Source of the DNA: Acanthochlamys bracteata
Taxonomy: Eukaryota > Streptophyta > Magnoliopsida > Pandanales > Velloziaceae
NCBI GenBank assembly: GCA_019914995.1
Contig: CM034133.1
Location: forward strand, 9,132,495 to 9,196,494
Direction of reading: 5' to 3'
DNA: 64,000 bases
The notes beneath the pieces were generated by a model that had not been told where the DNA came from, ran no database searches, and saw only the letters and a program-made list of their open reading frames with translations. Of the stretch, positions 1 to 12,169 are shown piece after piece; position 1 is the stretch's first letter; each line of letters begins with the position of its first letter. The translations under genes and the position numbers were made by a program.

Positions 1-2
1 CA

Positions 3-542
3 GAAACAAAAGGTTACTTGGAATTCTCATATGTCATTACCGGCATGTCGGCTGCAGGTATACTCGGAGTATTCTCCGGTTACATTGGGAGCACCTCAGC
101 TGCTACAAAAGAAAATCAATACATTCAAATAGAAATCTCCAACTTATTTCTAATCGCAGCTTTTGTAGCCGGAGCAGTCATGATTATTCTTGCATATCAA
201 AACTCTTATTTTAAGGTCCCAATACAAGTTCTCAAGGTTCTGAAGTACACATCTTTGGTGTTCTTAACTATTGCACTGTTCTATATTGGTACAATATTCC
301 TGAAGTCTCTTATCATCGTCGCTATTTTCATCGCCATCTTGCCACCCCTGCTAGTACTCATCGCAAACAGTCTGAGTGGAGACGAGGGTGTTGAAGTTGA
401 TGCAAATGCTCATATTGGACTCGCTCAGTTGCCATCGACTGCCCAGGAAACAGAACACGAGTCAACACATCATACCTGCTCAAGAGCTGAAGGAATACAT
501 GAACCAGTACAACATATAGCTATAGAAATCGTTCAAGACTAA
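3..542 (+). CDS. Array gene A: 3' part of a small multi-helix membrane protein, cut by the window edge
   Basis: This is an open frame entering from the left edge and ending at TAA 540-542, giving 179 residues with no start in the window. It is a divergent relative of genes B and C: the segment around residues 76-90 (YFKVPIQVLK, then YTSLVFL) matches the YHRVKVPIEIL and YTSLVCL of gene B, and the hydrophobic stretches fall in the same order. I see about four hydrophobic segments, then a polar tail rich in E, H and T that differs from the EEKEDVD tail of B and C. It is the only plus-strand member of the array. Upstream exon(s) should lie outside the window; B has a 19-codon first exon. Function is unknown and I do not recognise the family. 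Membership rests on pattern similarity; the helix count is inference from hydrophobicity. Confidence 0.7.
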   Translation, partial: ETKGYLEFSYVITGMSAAGILGVFSGYIGSTSAATKENQYIQIEISNLFLIAAFVAGAVMIILAYQNSYFKVPIQVLKVLKYTSLVFLTIALFYIGTIFLKSLIIVAIFIAILPPLLVLIANSLSGDEGVEVDANAHIGLAQLPSTAQETEHESTHHTCSRAEGIHEPVQHIAIEIVQD

Positions 543-2496
543 TAATGCATATAGAAACCGAGCATGCCGGAGCAGTGGGCTCCATCACTTGGTTTAGCGA
601 AGGTTTTGAATTTTGTTATTTGATATCACTTTTTTAAATAGTTAGAAATATATTCCCTACACGGCTACATATGTAAAAACGAAATTAATTGTAATAGAAA
701 TTATTGTTAGCAAGATGATTTCATGTGAGTTTTACTTTGGCTTTTGAGAATGTTTTGCACTTTGAACTGTTTGCTTAAACGGGGAGCTTTTCTCGTAGCG
801 TAGTATATGTTTGCAGAATCTCTGCTTAAGAATAGTTTTGAACTTTTGAGAAAGTTTTAAACTTTTGCGTAAATGGGGAGTTTCTGAGAAAGTTTTAAAT
901 AGTAATGAATGAACTTTGGTTTGTTAAGAGTGATTTCTTTATTAAGAATCTCTCCTTACCTAAAAAACTGTCTTCTTTTCTTGTCAATTTCTCGTCGGAC
1001 CTAAAACGACCGGCATCTGAAGGAGTGAAGGGTGTAAGTATACCGGCATTCGTATGAAGCGCGGCATTGAGGTTTCCACATTACAAATGCCAAGTGTTGC
1101 ACTAAGTGAAATCCAATAGAAAACAATTTTCATTATCATAAACTATTTTTATTAAAAAATTTCGAGTAACACACTACTTGTTATATATAATTTTTTTAAA
1201 ACAATGATACGTAGTATTGACACCTCGTTTGCTATATAAAGAAGCAATTGCATTGTTAAAGGTTCTATACAAAGAAGCTTGGTTTAACTTGTTCCTGTTG
1301 ACAAATGCTGTTACATTCATCTTGCCTTAATCCTTATCTGGTTCCTTCGAGTTTGATGTTAATCAGTTGTATAAAAAAATAAGAAACAGAATAGTACTTC
1401 TTACCCGTAGTGATTCGCCAAGCAATGTCAATCAAAACAAATTAAACGTTGCATACCTGATTTAAGAAGACTATTAATTATCACACCCAATCAGGTGACA
1501 TTTAGGAATACTAAAAATAAGAAATTTTTTAAAATAAGATTTATTTAAAATTTTTTAAAAATGATCTAATTTTTATCTAAAAATTACCACCCACCTATTT
1601 ACCAAATAATTTGATGCAGTCATGATATCGCAATTCATGATAGCAATTTTTTATAGTGTTTTAATAAGAAATAATTAAAATACTTTTATTCAATTTTAAC
1701 ACTAATTTGAATTTTTCAAAATTTAAAACTGCTTTATTATTCAATCTTATTGTATGATGCATACTATATTCAAAAAGTATTATAAGTGTTTGTTTACATA
1801 TTTGAAGGAAAAATATACACCAAATAAAGCTCCGATATAGTAAAGATTTGCTGAAAGATGTTGATAAAAGACACAAACAATTTCGTAAATACAATCACAA
1901 TATTGTAACCTAATTTACAATAAAACACAGTGGCGGACGGTTGTAAGAGAATTTTTTATGTGCAGCAAAAGACGGCAGTGATCAGAGACAGTGAAGATCT
2001 GCAATTAATGGTGATGAAGATAGCGGTAGAAGGTGGTGCAGTGATGAAGATTAATAACAAAAACTACGAAGATCGGCGGCAGCGATTCAGAAGACAATCT
2101 CTTAAAATTGAAACGAATGATAGATTTAAGATAACAGATGGTCCATAAAATCGAAAAGTTCTGATATCATAAAATAATTGACAAGTAAATGAAGATGAAA
2201 CTTGAATATGAGAACATATAATGAATTATACATTAGGGTTTTACATGTAGAGAAATTTATAGTCCACATAATACTGCAGATCCAAAATACAATCATATAT
2301 GTAGTAATCATACAATACAGTAGTTATACAGCTTCACAAATTACAATTATTAATACATATATCGACACACTCAAAAGAATAAGATAAGACTCGATTATCC
2401 AATCTGAATTGTAACCTGGAAACATATATGCAAGCCGGCAAACCTGTATGCAAATCTTCAAATATCTTCTGCAGATTCTCGATCGACTGAAGGACA
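543..2496. other. Spacer between genes A and B with relics of RPA49 intron 1
   Basis: Positions 543-740 are the 3' flank of gene A, recognisably repeated at 16.8-17.24 kb. Positions 800-819 match RPA49 intron 1 (18331-18350) exactly over 20 nt, and 920-944 match 18551-18575 with one mismatch, in the same order and strand. The rest (about 1.1-2.1 kb) is AT-rich with no convincing gene. Positions 2106-2400 are the 3' flank of gene B and are nearly identical to 7421-7710 beside gene C. Short ORFs here have no family signal. Confidence 0.6.
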
Positions 2497-3781
2497 TCAA
2501 TCGACATCTTCTTTCTCTTCATGAACTGCAATGGCTACTGCTGTATGATCAGTTGATGATTCAGCACTGGTGGTGGCTTGTGCCATCTGCAACGAGGGAC
2601 TGATGTTCTGATTTGTGGGTGCTTCATTGATCTTTTTATAGAAACGGAATGCAACGAACGCCAGCAATGTTGGCAGAAATATTGCGAGCAGAAGAGCAGC
2701 AACAGCATGGAACTTCACGAGTACAAATCCGACATAACCTAGCATGATAATTAAGCACACGAGTGATGTATATGTGAGAGATTTGATGAGAATTTCAATT
2801 GGGACTTTAACGCGATGATATTGTTTTGCGAGGATTATAGCTGCTGCTCCAGAGGAAATGGTGGCAACCAGAAAAGAGACGCAGATAGTTTTTTGTTTAT
2901 GTTTGTGGTGACCTTCTGGTGACGATAACTCTGCAACGAATATACTAAACAGGCAAGTAGCTGCGCTTATGGTCGTGGCAAGCGAAAGTTTTAAGTCACC
3001 CTTAACTTGCTCTTCATCAGCACGAGTTTTGACATCTTTCAGGTCTTTATTGTTCCTTTGTCTGTGCTCCTACAAGTTTTGACAAAAGAAAACAAAGAAA
3101 AACAAACTCATAATCCCTTACAAAGAAAAGGAAAACAATCTTATACTGTCGTTTGCCAATGTTTTTCAACTACTTATTATTTCAATTTTTTATTTCATAT
3201 TTCATAGAGAAAAGAAGCTCTAGGTATACGCGTGATTTGATATAAGATTACAGTGTCATGGGCGGGGAAAAAAAAATAAAAAGAAGAAGAAGGTTTGTAT
3301 CCGTGGATGCAGGATGGTGCGCGAAGTATACACCACAATAGTGGAAGCAACAGGCTGAACGGCAGTAATTCCAGCTAGTAGTATATATGTAGTTGCTCTT
3401 TCTATGCAGCTTCAATTAATAGCTGTAGATTGCCGTGGTGGTACGTAGTAATAGTATTTGCGAGGGGAGTTACAGCTACCGGAAACATGAACAAGACGTT
3501 TGCAGAAGAAGATTGATATGCAGAATATAACACACTATTGGAAGCAGCACGGCTGAAGGGCAGTAGTTCCAGCTAGTAGTATATATGTAGTTGCTCTTTC
3601 TTTGCAGCTGCAATTAGACTGCCGTGGTAGTAGTATAGATGCGCGGGTTACAGCTACCGGAAACATGGATGAATAGAACGGTTGTAGAAGAAGATAGATA
3701 TGCATCGATCTCATGAAAGCTTACCTCTTGGAGTTGTTGGTCATTCCCGGCGTCGTTAATCAATGTACCGGTGGAGGCCAT
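2497..3781 (-). CDS. Array gene B: predicted four-helix membrane protein, intact
   Basis: Two exons on the minus strand: 3725-3781 (19 codons, starting MASTGTLIND) and 2497-3069 (stop TCA at 2497-2499), joined in phase 0 across a 655-bp GT-AG intron, giving 209 residues. The start is chosen because the same ATG opens exon 1 in genes C and D. The product has a charged N-terminus ending in a QRNNKDLKD-type stretch, then four hydrophobic segments (one starting LKLSLATTIS, one containing SFLVATISSG, one containing YTSLVCLIIM, one containing VAALLLAIFLP). A basic FRFYKKINEA stretch and a Ser/Thr-rich cytosol-like tail ending EEKEDVD follow. A small membrane protein is inferred; no catalytic motif or known domain is visible. 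Its closest neighbour is gene C, with near-identical exon 2 and 3' flank, so the duplication is recent. Function unknown. Confidence 0.75.
3070..3724 (-). repeat. Gene B intron with an internal tandem duplication
   Basis: Within intron 1 of gene B, a unit of about 190 bp occurs twice in tandem: 3343-3539 and 3540-3718. Both copies carry the landmarks CCAGCTAGTAGTATATATG, TTGCTCTTTCT and ACAGCTACCGGAAACATG. The equivalent intron of gene C holds one copy (about 9465-9590) and that of gene D a shorter relative (about 11630-11840), so the doubling is specific to B. Confidence 0.7.
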
Positions 3782-3840
3782 GGAATGAGTTGAGAGGACT
3801 ACTTAAAATTTTAGTGTTTAAGTTGATCAAGACGCGATAT

Positions 3841-3849
3841 CTATTTATA
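3841..3849 (-). promoter_or_regulatory. TATA box of gene B
   Basis: TATAAATAG on the minus strand, 60 bp upstream of the gene B start codon. The same 9-mer stands 73 bp upstream of gene C, so the core promoter was copied with the gene. Confidence 0.6.
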
Positions 3850-3981
3850 CAACAGAAAGAGTTAGAGGACGAAAAAGTCTCTTGGCACCAAAAAAAGTCT
3901 GAACGTTTATAAGATGCAATGACAGATTAGTGTAGGAGGCATCAAGCACATACCCCAATGGTTCACGCACATACCTCCGTT

Positions 3982-5133
3982 CCCCAATGTTTCACGCACA
4001 TACCTATCTGCGTGGTGCTTTTACTGTCTTACATTACGTAAGCAATGAATTTACGTTCACATTACAACTAACCCCAATGTTTCACGCACATACCTATCTG
4101 CGTGGTGCTTTTAGAGTCCGTTTGAATTGAGAGGAAAAGAAATTAATGAAGAGTAAGTAATAAATTACTTTCGGTTGTTTTTATTCGGTATCGAATTTAT
4201 AAGATTAATAGAGAGTAAAACTTCTTTCCATTAATCTCCATTTGGAAATAATCTGTTACACCCCAATGTGGGGTGTAATCTGGAATAAGAGTAATTTTAG
4301 GTTTGCAAAATTTTCAAGTTTCTAACTTACCCACGTTATTTTATTGCATTTATTCATTGCTTAGGTTTTCTTTCTCGTCTCTTATTCGATTCGTTCCCAC
4401 TCACCGCACCGCTCTATTCTCCGGTGACCTGAAGGTGTTGCTGCTCTACTCTTCGGCTTCTCCGCAACGGTTCTCCGACAAACTTATTTTTTTTTGATTT
4501 TTTTCTATTTGTTTTCTATTTGTTGCTATTTGCAGATAATTTTTTCTATTTTTTTGTCCATTTTTAGTGGATAATTTATGCTATTTTTTGCACTAAGATT
4601 ATAATGAATAGTATATATATTAAAGTAATTTTTGTGGATTTTATAAAATATTTTGTATAATAATTTCCATTATATGCTTTTAAAATGAAACAGGCCATTA
4701 AAATATCTTATATAATACACTTTCTATATATGCTTTCTATAATGTACAATAGAGCTTTCTTTATAACAAGCTTTAGTATTACCGGTGGCTGTTATATAAC
4801 AAGGAGCATGCAAATGATTTTATGAGTGCAAAATCTTTCTTTTGCTTGAATTGAAAAGAGATTTTTTTAAAGGATATTTCAGACTTTTTATAAATATTAC
4901 TCTTATTTATTGCTCAATTATCAAACAAGAATAATTATTTACTCTTCATTAATCTTATTGATATATTCAAACAAAATGAGATTAAATTATTCTCTTACTC
5001 TCGCCTTCTTCCGAATAATCTTCTCTTATTTAATCTTATTTTTATTTATTCTTATTTATTATTTTCGTATCCAAACAGACTCTTACTGTCTTACATTACG
5101 TAAGCAATGAATTTACGTTCACATTACAACTAA
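3982..5133. repeat. 90-bp tandem repeat whose second unit is split by a transposon
   Basis: Unit 1 is 3982-4071. Unit 2 starts at 4072, is interrupted after 4113, and resumes at 5086-5133. The two halves (42 + 48 nt) sum to exactly 90 nt. The unit starts CCCCAATGTTTCACGCACAT and ends near ACATTACAACTAA. Unit 1 therefore preserves the empty site of the element at 4114-5082. Confidence 0.9.
4114..5082. mobile_element. 969-bp non-autonomous TIR element, PIF/Harbinger-like
   Basis: The ends are imperfect inverted repeats, GAGTCCGTTTGAAT on the left and the complement of GAGTCTGTTTGGAT on the right. They are flanked by TTA on both sides (4111-4113 and 5083-5085). The unoccupied neighbouring repeat has a single TTA at this point, so the TTA is a true 3-bp target duplication. 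A TTA/TAA 3-bp duplication is characteristic of PIF/Harbinger and Tourist elements. No transposase frame is visible inside, only short ORFs, so it would need a helper. It sits upstream of gene B. Confidence 0.8.
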
Positions 5134-7317
5134 TATTACTCGTAAGCAGTGAAGCGATAAGAGAAGCATGCGCTAGTATCACAAAATAAATTGACAATTT
5201 GAACAACTCATCTCACAAACTTTCTCTATCCATCAAAGAATAAAAAATTCAACAACTCTTGGTAACTCTTCTTATGAATGTGAAAGCAAATCAGAAGAAA
5301 CTTTACAGCACTCCACTACTTCCATGTATCTCACCACCACATTAACTCCCATTTTATACATGGATATATACTCTATTTATATTTTCTTCCTTTTTTTCCT
5401 TAATGAATAGTAAGAAGGTGTTCTATTTATTAAATTATATGTTGGATTGTATTAAAGATATAATAAAAATAGTAATTTTTATTAAATAGTACTTTTTTGT
5501 TGTAATAATATGTTGACTTATGTGTATTTGATGGATTTTGGAAAATTTTATTCCGAAGTTAAAATTTTTCAAAATTAAAAAAAATAAGTAAATTTTATAA
5601 AAATTATTTAAAATTGATTTAAAAACATAAAATTAAATAGTAAAATTAAATGTGATTAATAACCAAAGCTAAACAATGCCAAAATCATAAAAATGACTTC
5701 TGTTTAAGGCCATTTTTCATGTTGTTTTTCTAATTTTTATTTTTTTAAAATTTTGTTTTCAAAAATCTTTTATAGTGTTAAAAATATCTTTTTAAAATGA
5801 GTAAATTATATATCCTAAAATGATGATATATATAATTTTTTTAACTAAAATAAAATTTTTAAAAATTTATTAATTTTTTTCCTCAAAAGAATCTTGTTTT
5901 ACAAGATAGGTATGCTTTTGCGGCATCGGATGGGTAGCAGAGTCGTCAGAAACACTCTAAGTTATGAAGCAAGTTACGAGCTCGTTTGAGATTGTATTTT
6001 TTTTTACGGTATTTTTAATTTTTAATTATTTTTTAATATATTTTATAAATATTAAAAAAATATTTAAAATTTTAAAAAATATATAAAAAGTTTTATATAA
6101 TAAAATTTTTTATTAAATAATTTTATTATTTTTTAAAAATAAACTAAATACAACTTATTTTTCAAAAAAATAAAAATATTTTTTATTTTAAAAAATTTTA
6201 TTTTATAAATATTTAAATAACTGAGGAGAATAGACCACTTACCAATAGTTATGAAAAAGAGAGAGAAAGATTTAGAGGAATTAATTAAACTTAGAAGATG
6301 TTGATTAAATTTGGAGAAATGAAGATTGAAGTTAGAAGATGTTGAATTTCATGATGTTGATTTCTTCTGATTATGACCAATAGTTGTTATTGAAAAAGAG
6401 AAAGAAAGATTTAGAGGAATTAACTAAACTAAGGAGGTTTTATATGTCTGCGATCCTGACTCTTCTAGTCTTCACGTCTGTTCTCCATTAGCTTTTTGTT
6501 TATAAACATTAATTATAGGTAAAACAACAATCTGAGCTCATCATCTTTTCCACTAATGATATACAAGAATTGTTTCTTACAAATTTTTTAATACCTATCG
6601 GAGACTATCCCCGTTTGACATTGCGCTCTTGATAAATAATTTTTTAATTCTATATTTTTTATAAATATATAAAAAATTTATTTAAAAATTTAAAAAATAT
6701 AAAATAATTTTACGTAATAAAATTTTTATTATATTTTTTTATATTTTTTTAAAAAAATAAAAATATTTTTTATTTTAAAAAACTCTATTAAGCACTCTCA
6801 AACAACCCTTGTTTGATTGAGTGTTCTCCGTAATTAACTTTTTAATTTTTTATTTATATTTTTTAATATATATTTTATAAATACTTAAAAAATTTTATTT
6901 AAATTTTAAAAAAATATAAAACAATTTTACATAGTAAAATCTTTTTATTATATATTATTATTTTTTTTAAAAAAGTAAAAAAATAAAACTTATTTTAAAA
7001 AAAGATATTTTATTTCAAAAAAGTTTTATTTTAAAAAAATTTATTTTATGATTACTTTCGAATATATGTAAAGAACTGGAGTGGGGAAATGATTGGACAT
7101 CATATCGGAGACTATATGTAAAGCTGGTTAGCTTTCTTTCATCTAACCTCTTTTCTCGACGAGTAATTGATTTAGGTTTTTCTAATTTCTTTGTTAGCTA
7201 TCGGGCTAGACTTCGAGTGCTCAAGTCCTCGAAAAAATTTCCGAGTGCTAGCATTGGAACAAGAATATCTCAGAAAGATACAACTGAAGCTCAAACACAA
7301 TAATAAAACCGTCTAAC
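5134..7317. repeat. AT-rich spacer with repeated miniature-element-like copies
   Basis: No gene is recognised. Three similar AT-rich copies (about 5975-6235, 6590-6800 and 6805-7080) share a core related to the elements at 16902-17160 and 36926-37182: a run like TTTTATAAATATATAAAAAA followed by a region ending in TTTTATTTTAAAAAA. Ends are degraded, often with GTTTGA-type remnants, and no clean target duplication could be placed. Confidence 0.5.
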
Positions 7318-7410
7318 CTTCTTACTGGTACTGTTTCCAGTTTTTGCTTTCTCAAGTTCAGCATCTTTCAGGGCTTTCTTCTTCTCAAGCTCGGCTTGCT
7401 TACAGTTCTC
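7318..7410 (-). pseudogene. Exon-like fragment encoding a Lys/Glu-rich coiled-coil piece
   Basis: On the minus strand, 31 open codons read from ENCKQAELEKKKALKDAE to NSTSKK and are followed by a plausible splice donor (AAG then GTTAGA). The piece is bounded upstream by an in-frame TAA and has no partner exon nearby. Composition suggests a charged helix. It does not resemble the array genes. I read it as a captured or left-over exon of an unidentified gene; chance is possible. Confidence 0.35.
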
Positions 7411-7773
7411 TTAAAATTAATTGAAACGAATGATGGATTTAGATAACAGATGGTCCATAAAATCGAAAAGTTCTGATATCATAAAATAATTGACAAGTAA
7501 ATGAAGATGAAACTTGAATATGAGAACAGATAATGAATTATACATTAGGGTTTTACATGTAGAGAAAATATATAGTCCACATAATACGGCAGATCCAAAA
7601 TACAATCTAATATGTAGTAATCATACAATACAGTAGTTATACAGCTTCACAAATTACAATTATTAATACATATATCGACACACTCAAAAGAATAAGATAA
7701 GACTCGATTAGCCGGCAAACCTGTATGCAAATATTCGAATATCTTCTGCAGATTCTCGATCGACTGAAGGACA

Positions 7774-9652
7774 TCAATCGACATCTTCTTTCTCTTCATT
7801 AACTGCAATGGCTACTGCTGTATGTTCAGTTGATTCAGTATTGGTGGTGACTCGTGGCCTCTGCGACGAGAAACTGGTGTCCTTCTTTGGGCCTGCTTCA
7901 TTGATCTTTTTATAGAAACGGAATGCAACCAACGGCAGCAATGTTGGCAGAAATATTGCGAGCAGAAGAGCAGCAACAGCATGGAACTTCACGAGTGCAA
8001 ATCCGACATAACCTAGCATGATAATTAAGCACACGAGTGATGTATATGTGAGAGATTTGATGAGAATTTCAATTGGGAGTTTAACGCGATGATATTGTTT
8101 TGCGAGGATTATAGCTGCTGCTCCAGAAGAAATGGTGGCAATCAGAAAAGAGACGCAGATATTTTTTTGTTTATGTTTGTGTGAATCTTCTGGTGATGAT
8201 AACTCTGCTACGAATATACTAAACAGGCAAGTAGCTGCACTGATGGTTGTGGCAAGTGAAAGTTTTAAGTCACCCCTGACTTGCTCTTCATCAGTACCAG
8301 CGTCTTTATTGTTCCTTTGCCTCTGCTCCTACAAGTTTTGATAAAAGAATTTTATTTGCCTTAATATTAATCTCATGATTTCTTAAACCTAAAATAAAGG
8401 AAAAGAATCTCATCATTGACGAATAAAGAGGTGATCAACATATGATTGGTTATTCTAACTAGTGAAATTTTAGCTTAATAAAAAACCGAGATTATTCTTT
8501 TAGCTTAATAAAAAATTAATTGAATCACAAAATGAAACAAGCAGAATAAAAAATGACATTTTAAATCTTTACTACTATACCTCTTCCGTTACTCATCACT
8601 TTGTCATATTAAAATAAACATGATTAAGATTTTATCATTTTTTATTATGACTAATATATTCAAATAAAATTAAGTTTTTGCTTTTTTCTTGCTCTCCCTT
8701 CCGCTACTCTTCCTCTTTCTTATTGCTATGCCATCTAAAAACACAGTTAATAGAAGAAAATTAATAAGAATTTTCGGATAGTAAACATTTCAGATAAATT
8801 TGTTGAAAGATGTGATGTATTTAAAATTCTTCCAAAAACTAATTACTTATGAAAAGAATAAGGACACATCTTTATTAATATCATTTCAAAACTATTAATA
8901 AATAATATGAGATTATATCTTTTTTAACCAATGACTTCTAGCAGAGCAGTTATTTTTTAATTTAAAAATAAAATAAACTATCTGTCCTAAATCGATGCGG
9001 GCTATTTTGTCGTTAAATGAAGTGAGTTACTTATTCATGAAGTTAATTGGACCATGAAAGTCCTGAAATAATACAAGTGACTAGTCCTGAATAAAGCAAA
9101 TCATTAAGGCTCTAAATAAATCGGATGATGAAGTCGAATATAACCTACATCTAAATTGATTCGATCCAAACTATTTTGATATTATATGATGAATTGAAAA
9201 ATTTTTCTAAACCAATTGATTATAGAAACAATGAGCTCAAATTTATATTGATATCATCTTATTAACTATTGCGAAGCAATATAAAATTATATCTTTCTTA
9301 ACAAAAAAGAAAAGAAGCTCTAGTTACACGCCTGATTTGATATACGATTCTAGTGTCCCATGCACCAAAAAAAAAAAAAATAAATAAAGTAATGAATCAA
9401 TGAGCAAAAAATAATAATAATAATAATGATGAAGGGGTGTATCCATGAATGCAGCACGTAGCTGAACGGCAATAGTTCCAGCTAGTAGTATATATGTACG
9501 TAGTTGCTCTTTCTTTGCAGGTGCAGGTTACAGGGAAATATGAATAGAACGGTTGTAGAAGAAGATAGATATGCATCGATCTCATGACAGCTTACCTCTT
9601 GGAGTTGTTGGTCATTGCCGGCGTCGTTAATCAATGTACCGGTGGAGGCCAT
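7774..9652 (-). CDS. Array gene C: predicted four-helix membrane protein, intact
   Basis: Two minus-strand exons: 9596-9652 (19 codons, MASTGTLINDAGNDQQLQE, the same as gene B) and 7774-8328 (184 codons plus stop), joined in phase 0 across a 1,267-bp intron, giving 203 residues. Layout is as in gene B: polar N-terminus, four hydrophobic segments, a basic YKKINEA turn and an acidic EEKEDVD end. Differences from B cluster in the C-terminal tail. The frame GIPSM continues upstream of the ATG without another ATG, so the conserved ATG is kept. Exon 2 and about 300 bp of 3' flank are nearly identical to gene B. The intron beyond the acceptor is instead closest to gene E, so the array has a mosaic history. 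Function unknown. Confidence 0.75.
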
Positions 9653-9724
9653 CGACGGTATTCCCAATAGAGTGGGGAGGACAACTTAATTTAGTAGTGT
9701 TTAATTAAGTGATCAGAGAGATCT

Positions 9725-9733
9725 CTATTTATA
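9725..9733 (-). promoter_or_regulatory. TATA box of gene C
   Basis: TATAAATAG on the minus strand, 73 bp upstream of the gene C start, identical to the box of gene B. Confidence 0.6.
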
Positions 9734-10572
9734 CAAACAAAGAAGGTGAAATTATATGTACACCATTTGACTGAAATTTAGTTGATGGCGAAGCACCATC
9801 TACACCCCACCTGGCCCACCCCGCCTCTCCACTGCATCGGCAGGGCGTCGTTCAATGAAATGAGATACGTCTACCTCGGCACGGCTGACGAGAGGGCGAA
9901 AGGTTAATTTTAGCTCTTAAAGAAAAAGTTTACGTCAAATTTTATAATCAAATATTTACAAGTTGCAAATCACTCTTACTGTAGGCTGGACAACAGTCAT
10001 TGAGAAAATTATTTTTAGCTCTCCGTATCCACTACCTTACCATTAAAAAATATTTAAAAACAAATTTTTTTAAATTTTTAAATAAATAAATTAAATTTTT
10101 TATTTTAACAACGACGATGAAGATCGGCGGCAGTGATTTAACAATAGAAGGCGATCTCTTAAAGTTGAATATGAATGATGGATTTAAGATAATAGATAGT
10201 ATATAGAATCGAAAAGCTCTGATATTATGAAACAATTGACAGATAAATGAAGATGAAACTTAAAATGATAATAGAAGATGAACCCTAAAGTACGATTTTA
10301 CATGTAGGAAAAATATATACATCACATATAGGCCAGGCTCACAGTCTAAAATACAATCTAATATGTAGTATTACAATCATACAATACGCGGTATGCACAC
10401 AGCTTCACAAATTACAATTATTACATATATCGAACACATTCACAAAGAATGAGATGATCAGACTCAATTCTTCATTCTGAATGAATATGTAACCTGGAAC
10501 ATATATGCAAGGCAGACCTGTATGCAAAAACTTGGAAATATTTTCTGCAGATTCCCAATCATTTGAAGGACA
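9734..10572. other. Spacer between genes C and D
   Basis: AT-rich with no recognisable gene. Positions from about 10110 to 10560 are the 3' flank of gene D and are a diverged copy of the flanks of B and C. Confidence 0.5.
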
Positions 10573-11894
10573 TCAATCGACATCTTTTTTCTCTTCATTA
10601 GTTCCGATTGTAACTGCTGTATGTTCAGTTGATGATTCAGTAATGGTGATGACTTGTGGCATCTGCAACGAGGAACTGTTGTTCTGATTTGTGCGTGCTT
10701 CATTGATATTTTTGTATAAAGAGAATGCAACGAGTCCTATAACCACCAGCAATGTTGGCAGGAATGCGAGCAGAAAAGCAGCAAGAGCAAGTAACTTCAC
10801 AAGTACAATTCCGACATAACATAGTGTGCTAACTAGGCAGAAAAGTGATGTATATGTGAGAGACTTGATGAAAGTTTCAATTGGGACCTTAAAGCGATGA
10901 TATTGTTTTGCAAGGATTATAGCTGCTGCTCCAGAGGAAAAAGTGGCAATCAGAAAAGAGACGCAGATAGTTTTTTGTTTGTGTTGGTGGAACCTTCTGG
11001 TGATGATGAGCTTCCGATGTTTGCAACAAATACACTAAACAGGCCAGTAGCTGCACTGATGGTCGTTGCCACACAAAGCTTTAAGTCACCTCTCACTTGC
11101 TCTTCAGTACGAGTGTCTATCAGGTCTTTATTGTTCCTTTGCCCTTGCTCCTACAAGTTTTGACAAAAGAAAACAAAGGAAAACAATCGCATGATTTCTT
11201 ACACCAAAAACAAAGGAAATCAATCTCATGATTGACATATGAAGAGGCGATCACGATATGATCGGTTGTTGGAACTAGTAAATGTTCTGGCTATAGGGGA
11301 ACTGAAATTCCACTTGTACATTTACAAAAGAGAGTACCCGCTTGAGGGATACCACTTTCCGTTTAATCAAAGAATGGGGTATCCTTGCAGAATTAATTCG
11401 CAATTGATTAAGAAATAGGAAATTTGCTCTTCTTAAACAGAAAATTAAGAAGAATTTTAGATAAAAACTTCTAAATTTCTTGAAAGATGAAAAAAGCTCT
11501 AGGTACAAGCGTGATTTGATATACGGATCCAGTAAGTGGAATGTTTTCTTTGGAACCAAAAACGGAAAACAAAGTGGATGTAGCATGGTGCAAGGTAACA
11601 GTTCTAGTACCACTAGTTGAAGCAACAGGCTGAACAGCAGCAGTTCCAGCCAGTAGTAGTTACTGTTTCTTAATATGCATCTGCAATTAATAGCTGCAGA
11701 TTGAGATGGTTGTAGTACGTATTATAGTATTAGAGTACAGCTAGCTAAGGGAAACATGAAGAAAACTAAAGGCTGATGAAAATTAATATGCATGCTTGTA
11801 GTAGAAGAAGATAGATATGCATCGATCTCATGAAAAAGCGTACCTCTTGGAGTTGTTGGTCATTGCCGGCGTCAGAGGAGGACGAAGAAGCCAT
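10573..11894 (-). pseudogene. Array gene D: frameshifted copy
   Basis: Exon 1 is 11844-11894 (17 codons, MASSSSSDAGNDQQLQE) and exon 2 would be 10573-11150. Exon 2 is 578 nt, not a multiple of three. Alignment with gene B shows one base missing just after the PEG codons, near 10985-10993 (GAAGGTTCCACC against GAAGGTCACCACA in B). As read, translation leaves the family frame after PEG and stops at TGA 10950-10952, giving about 83 residues with only the first helix. The downstream frame is still well preserved, with VAFSLYKNINEA and an EEKKDVD tail, so the loss is recent or reflects a base error. A TATA-like TATAAAAA lies on the minus strand at 12117-12124. Confidence 0.7.
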
Positions 11895-12012
11895 GGATGG
11901 TATTCCTAAATAGATGGTACGTCTTCGTGGCCTCTTAGTATCAACTAGGTGGTTGTTACTTTGAGCTCTATCGGTTTTGGCGGGAGTCTTGGGAGCAGAA
12001 GAATCGGGTAGA

Positions 12013-12125
12013 TCCGTCAATGGAAGTTAAAGGAGATTGAACGGGCGGTTGATGTTTCACGCATCGCTAGTTCTTGCTGCTGCTCTTCTTCTTTTCCTCC
12101 GACGATTTTGTGAGGGTTTTTATAG
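12013..12125 (-). promoter_or_regulatory. Promoter or leader segment of gene D, shared with the region upstream of CIPK
   Basis: TCCGTCAATGGAAGTTAA (12013-12030) recurs exactly at 60085-60102. It is followed in both places by a CACGCA block, a CTTGCTGCTG- or TTGTTGCTG-type block next to CTTCTTCTT, and a minus-strand TATA box (12117-12124 here, about 60178-60186 there). Confidence 0.45.
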
Positions 12126-12169
12126 AGGAACTACCCCTTTCATCTAACCGTTCATGCATTTGGTGCGGC

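Noticed and set aside
1930-2148. 72-residue plus-strand ORF
   Set aside because: It starts at GTG rather than ATG, has no family signal and runs into the 3' flank of gene B.
10464-10730. Minus-strand ORF across the 3' end of gene D
   Set aside because: It is out of the family frame and overlaps the preserved tail of D; a shadow frame.
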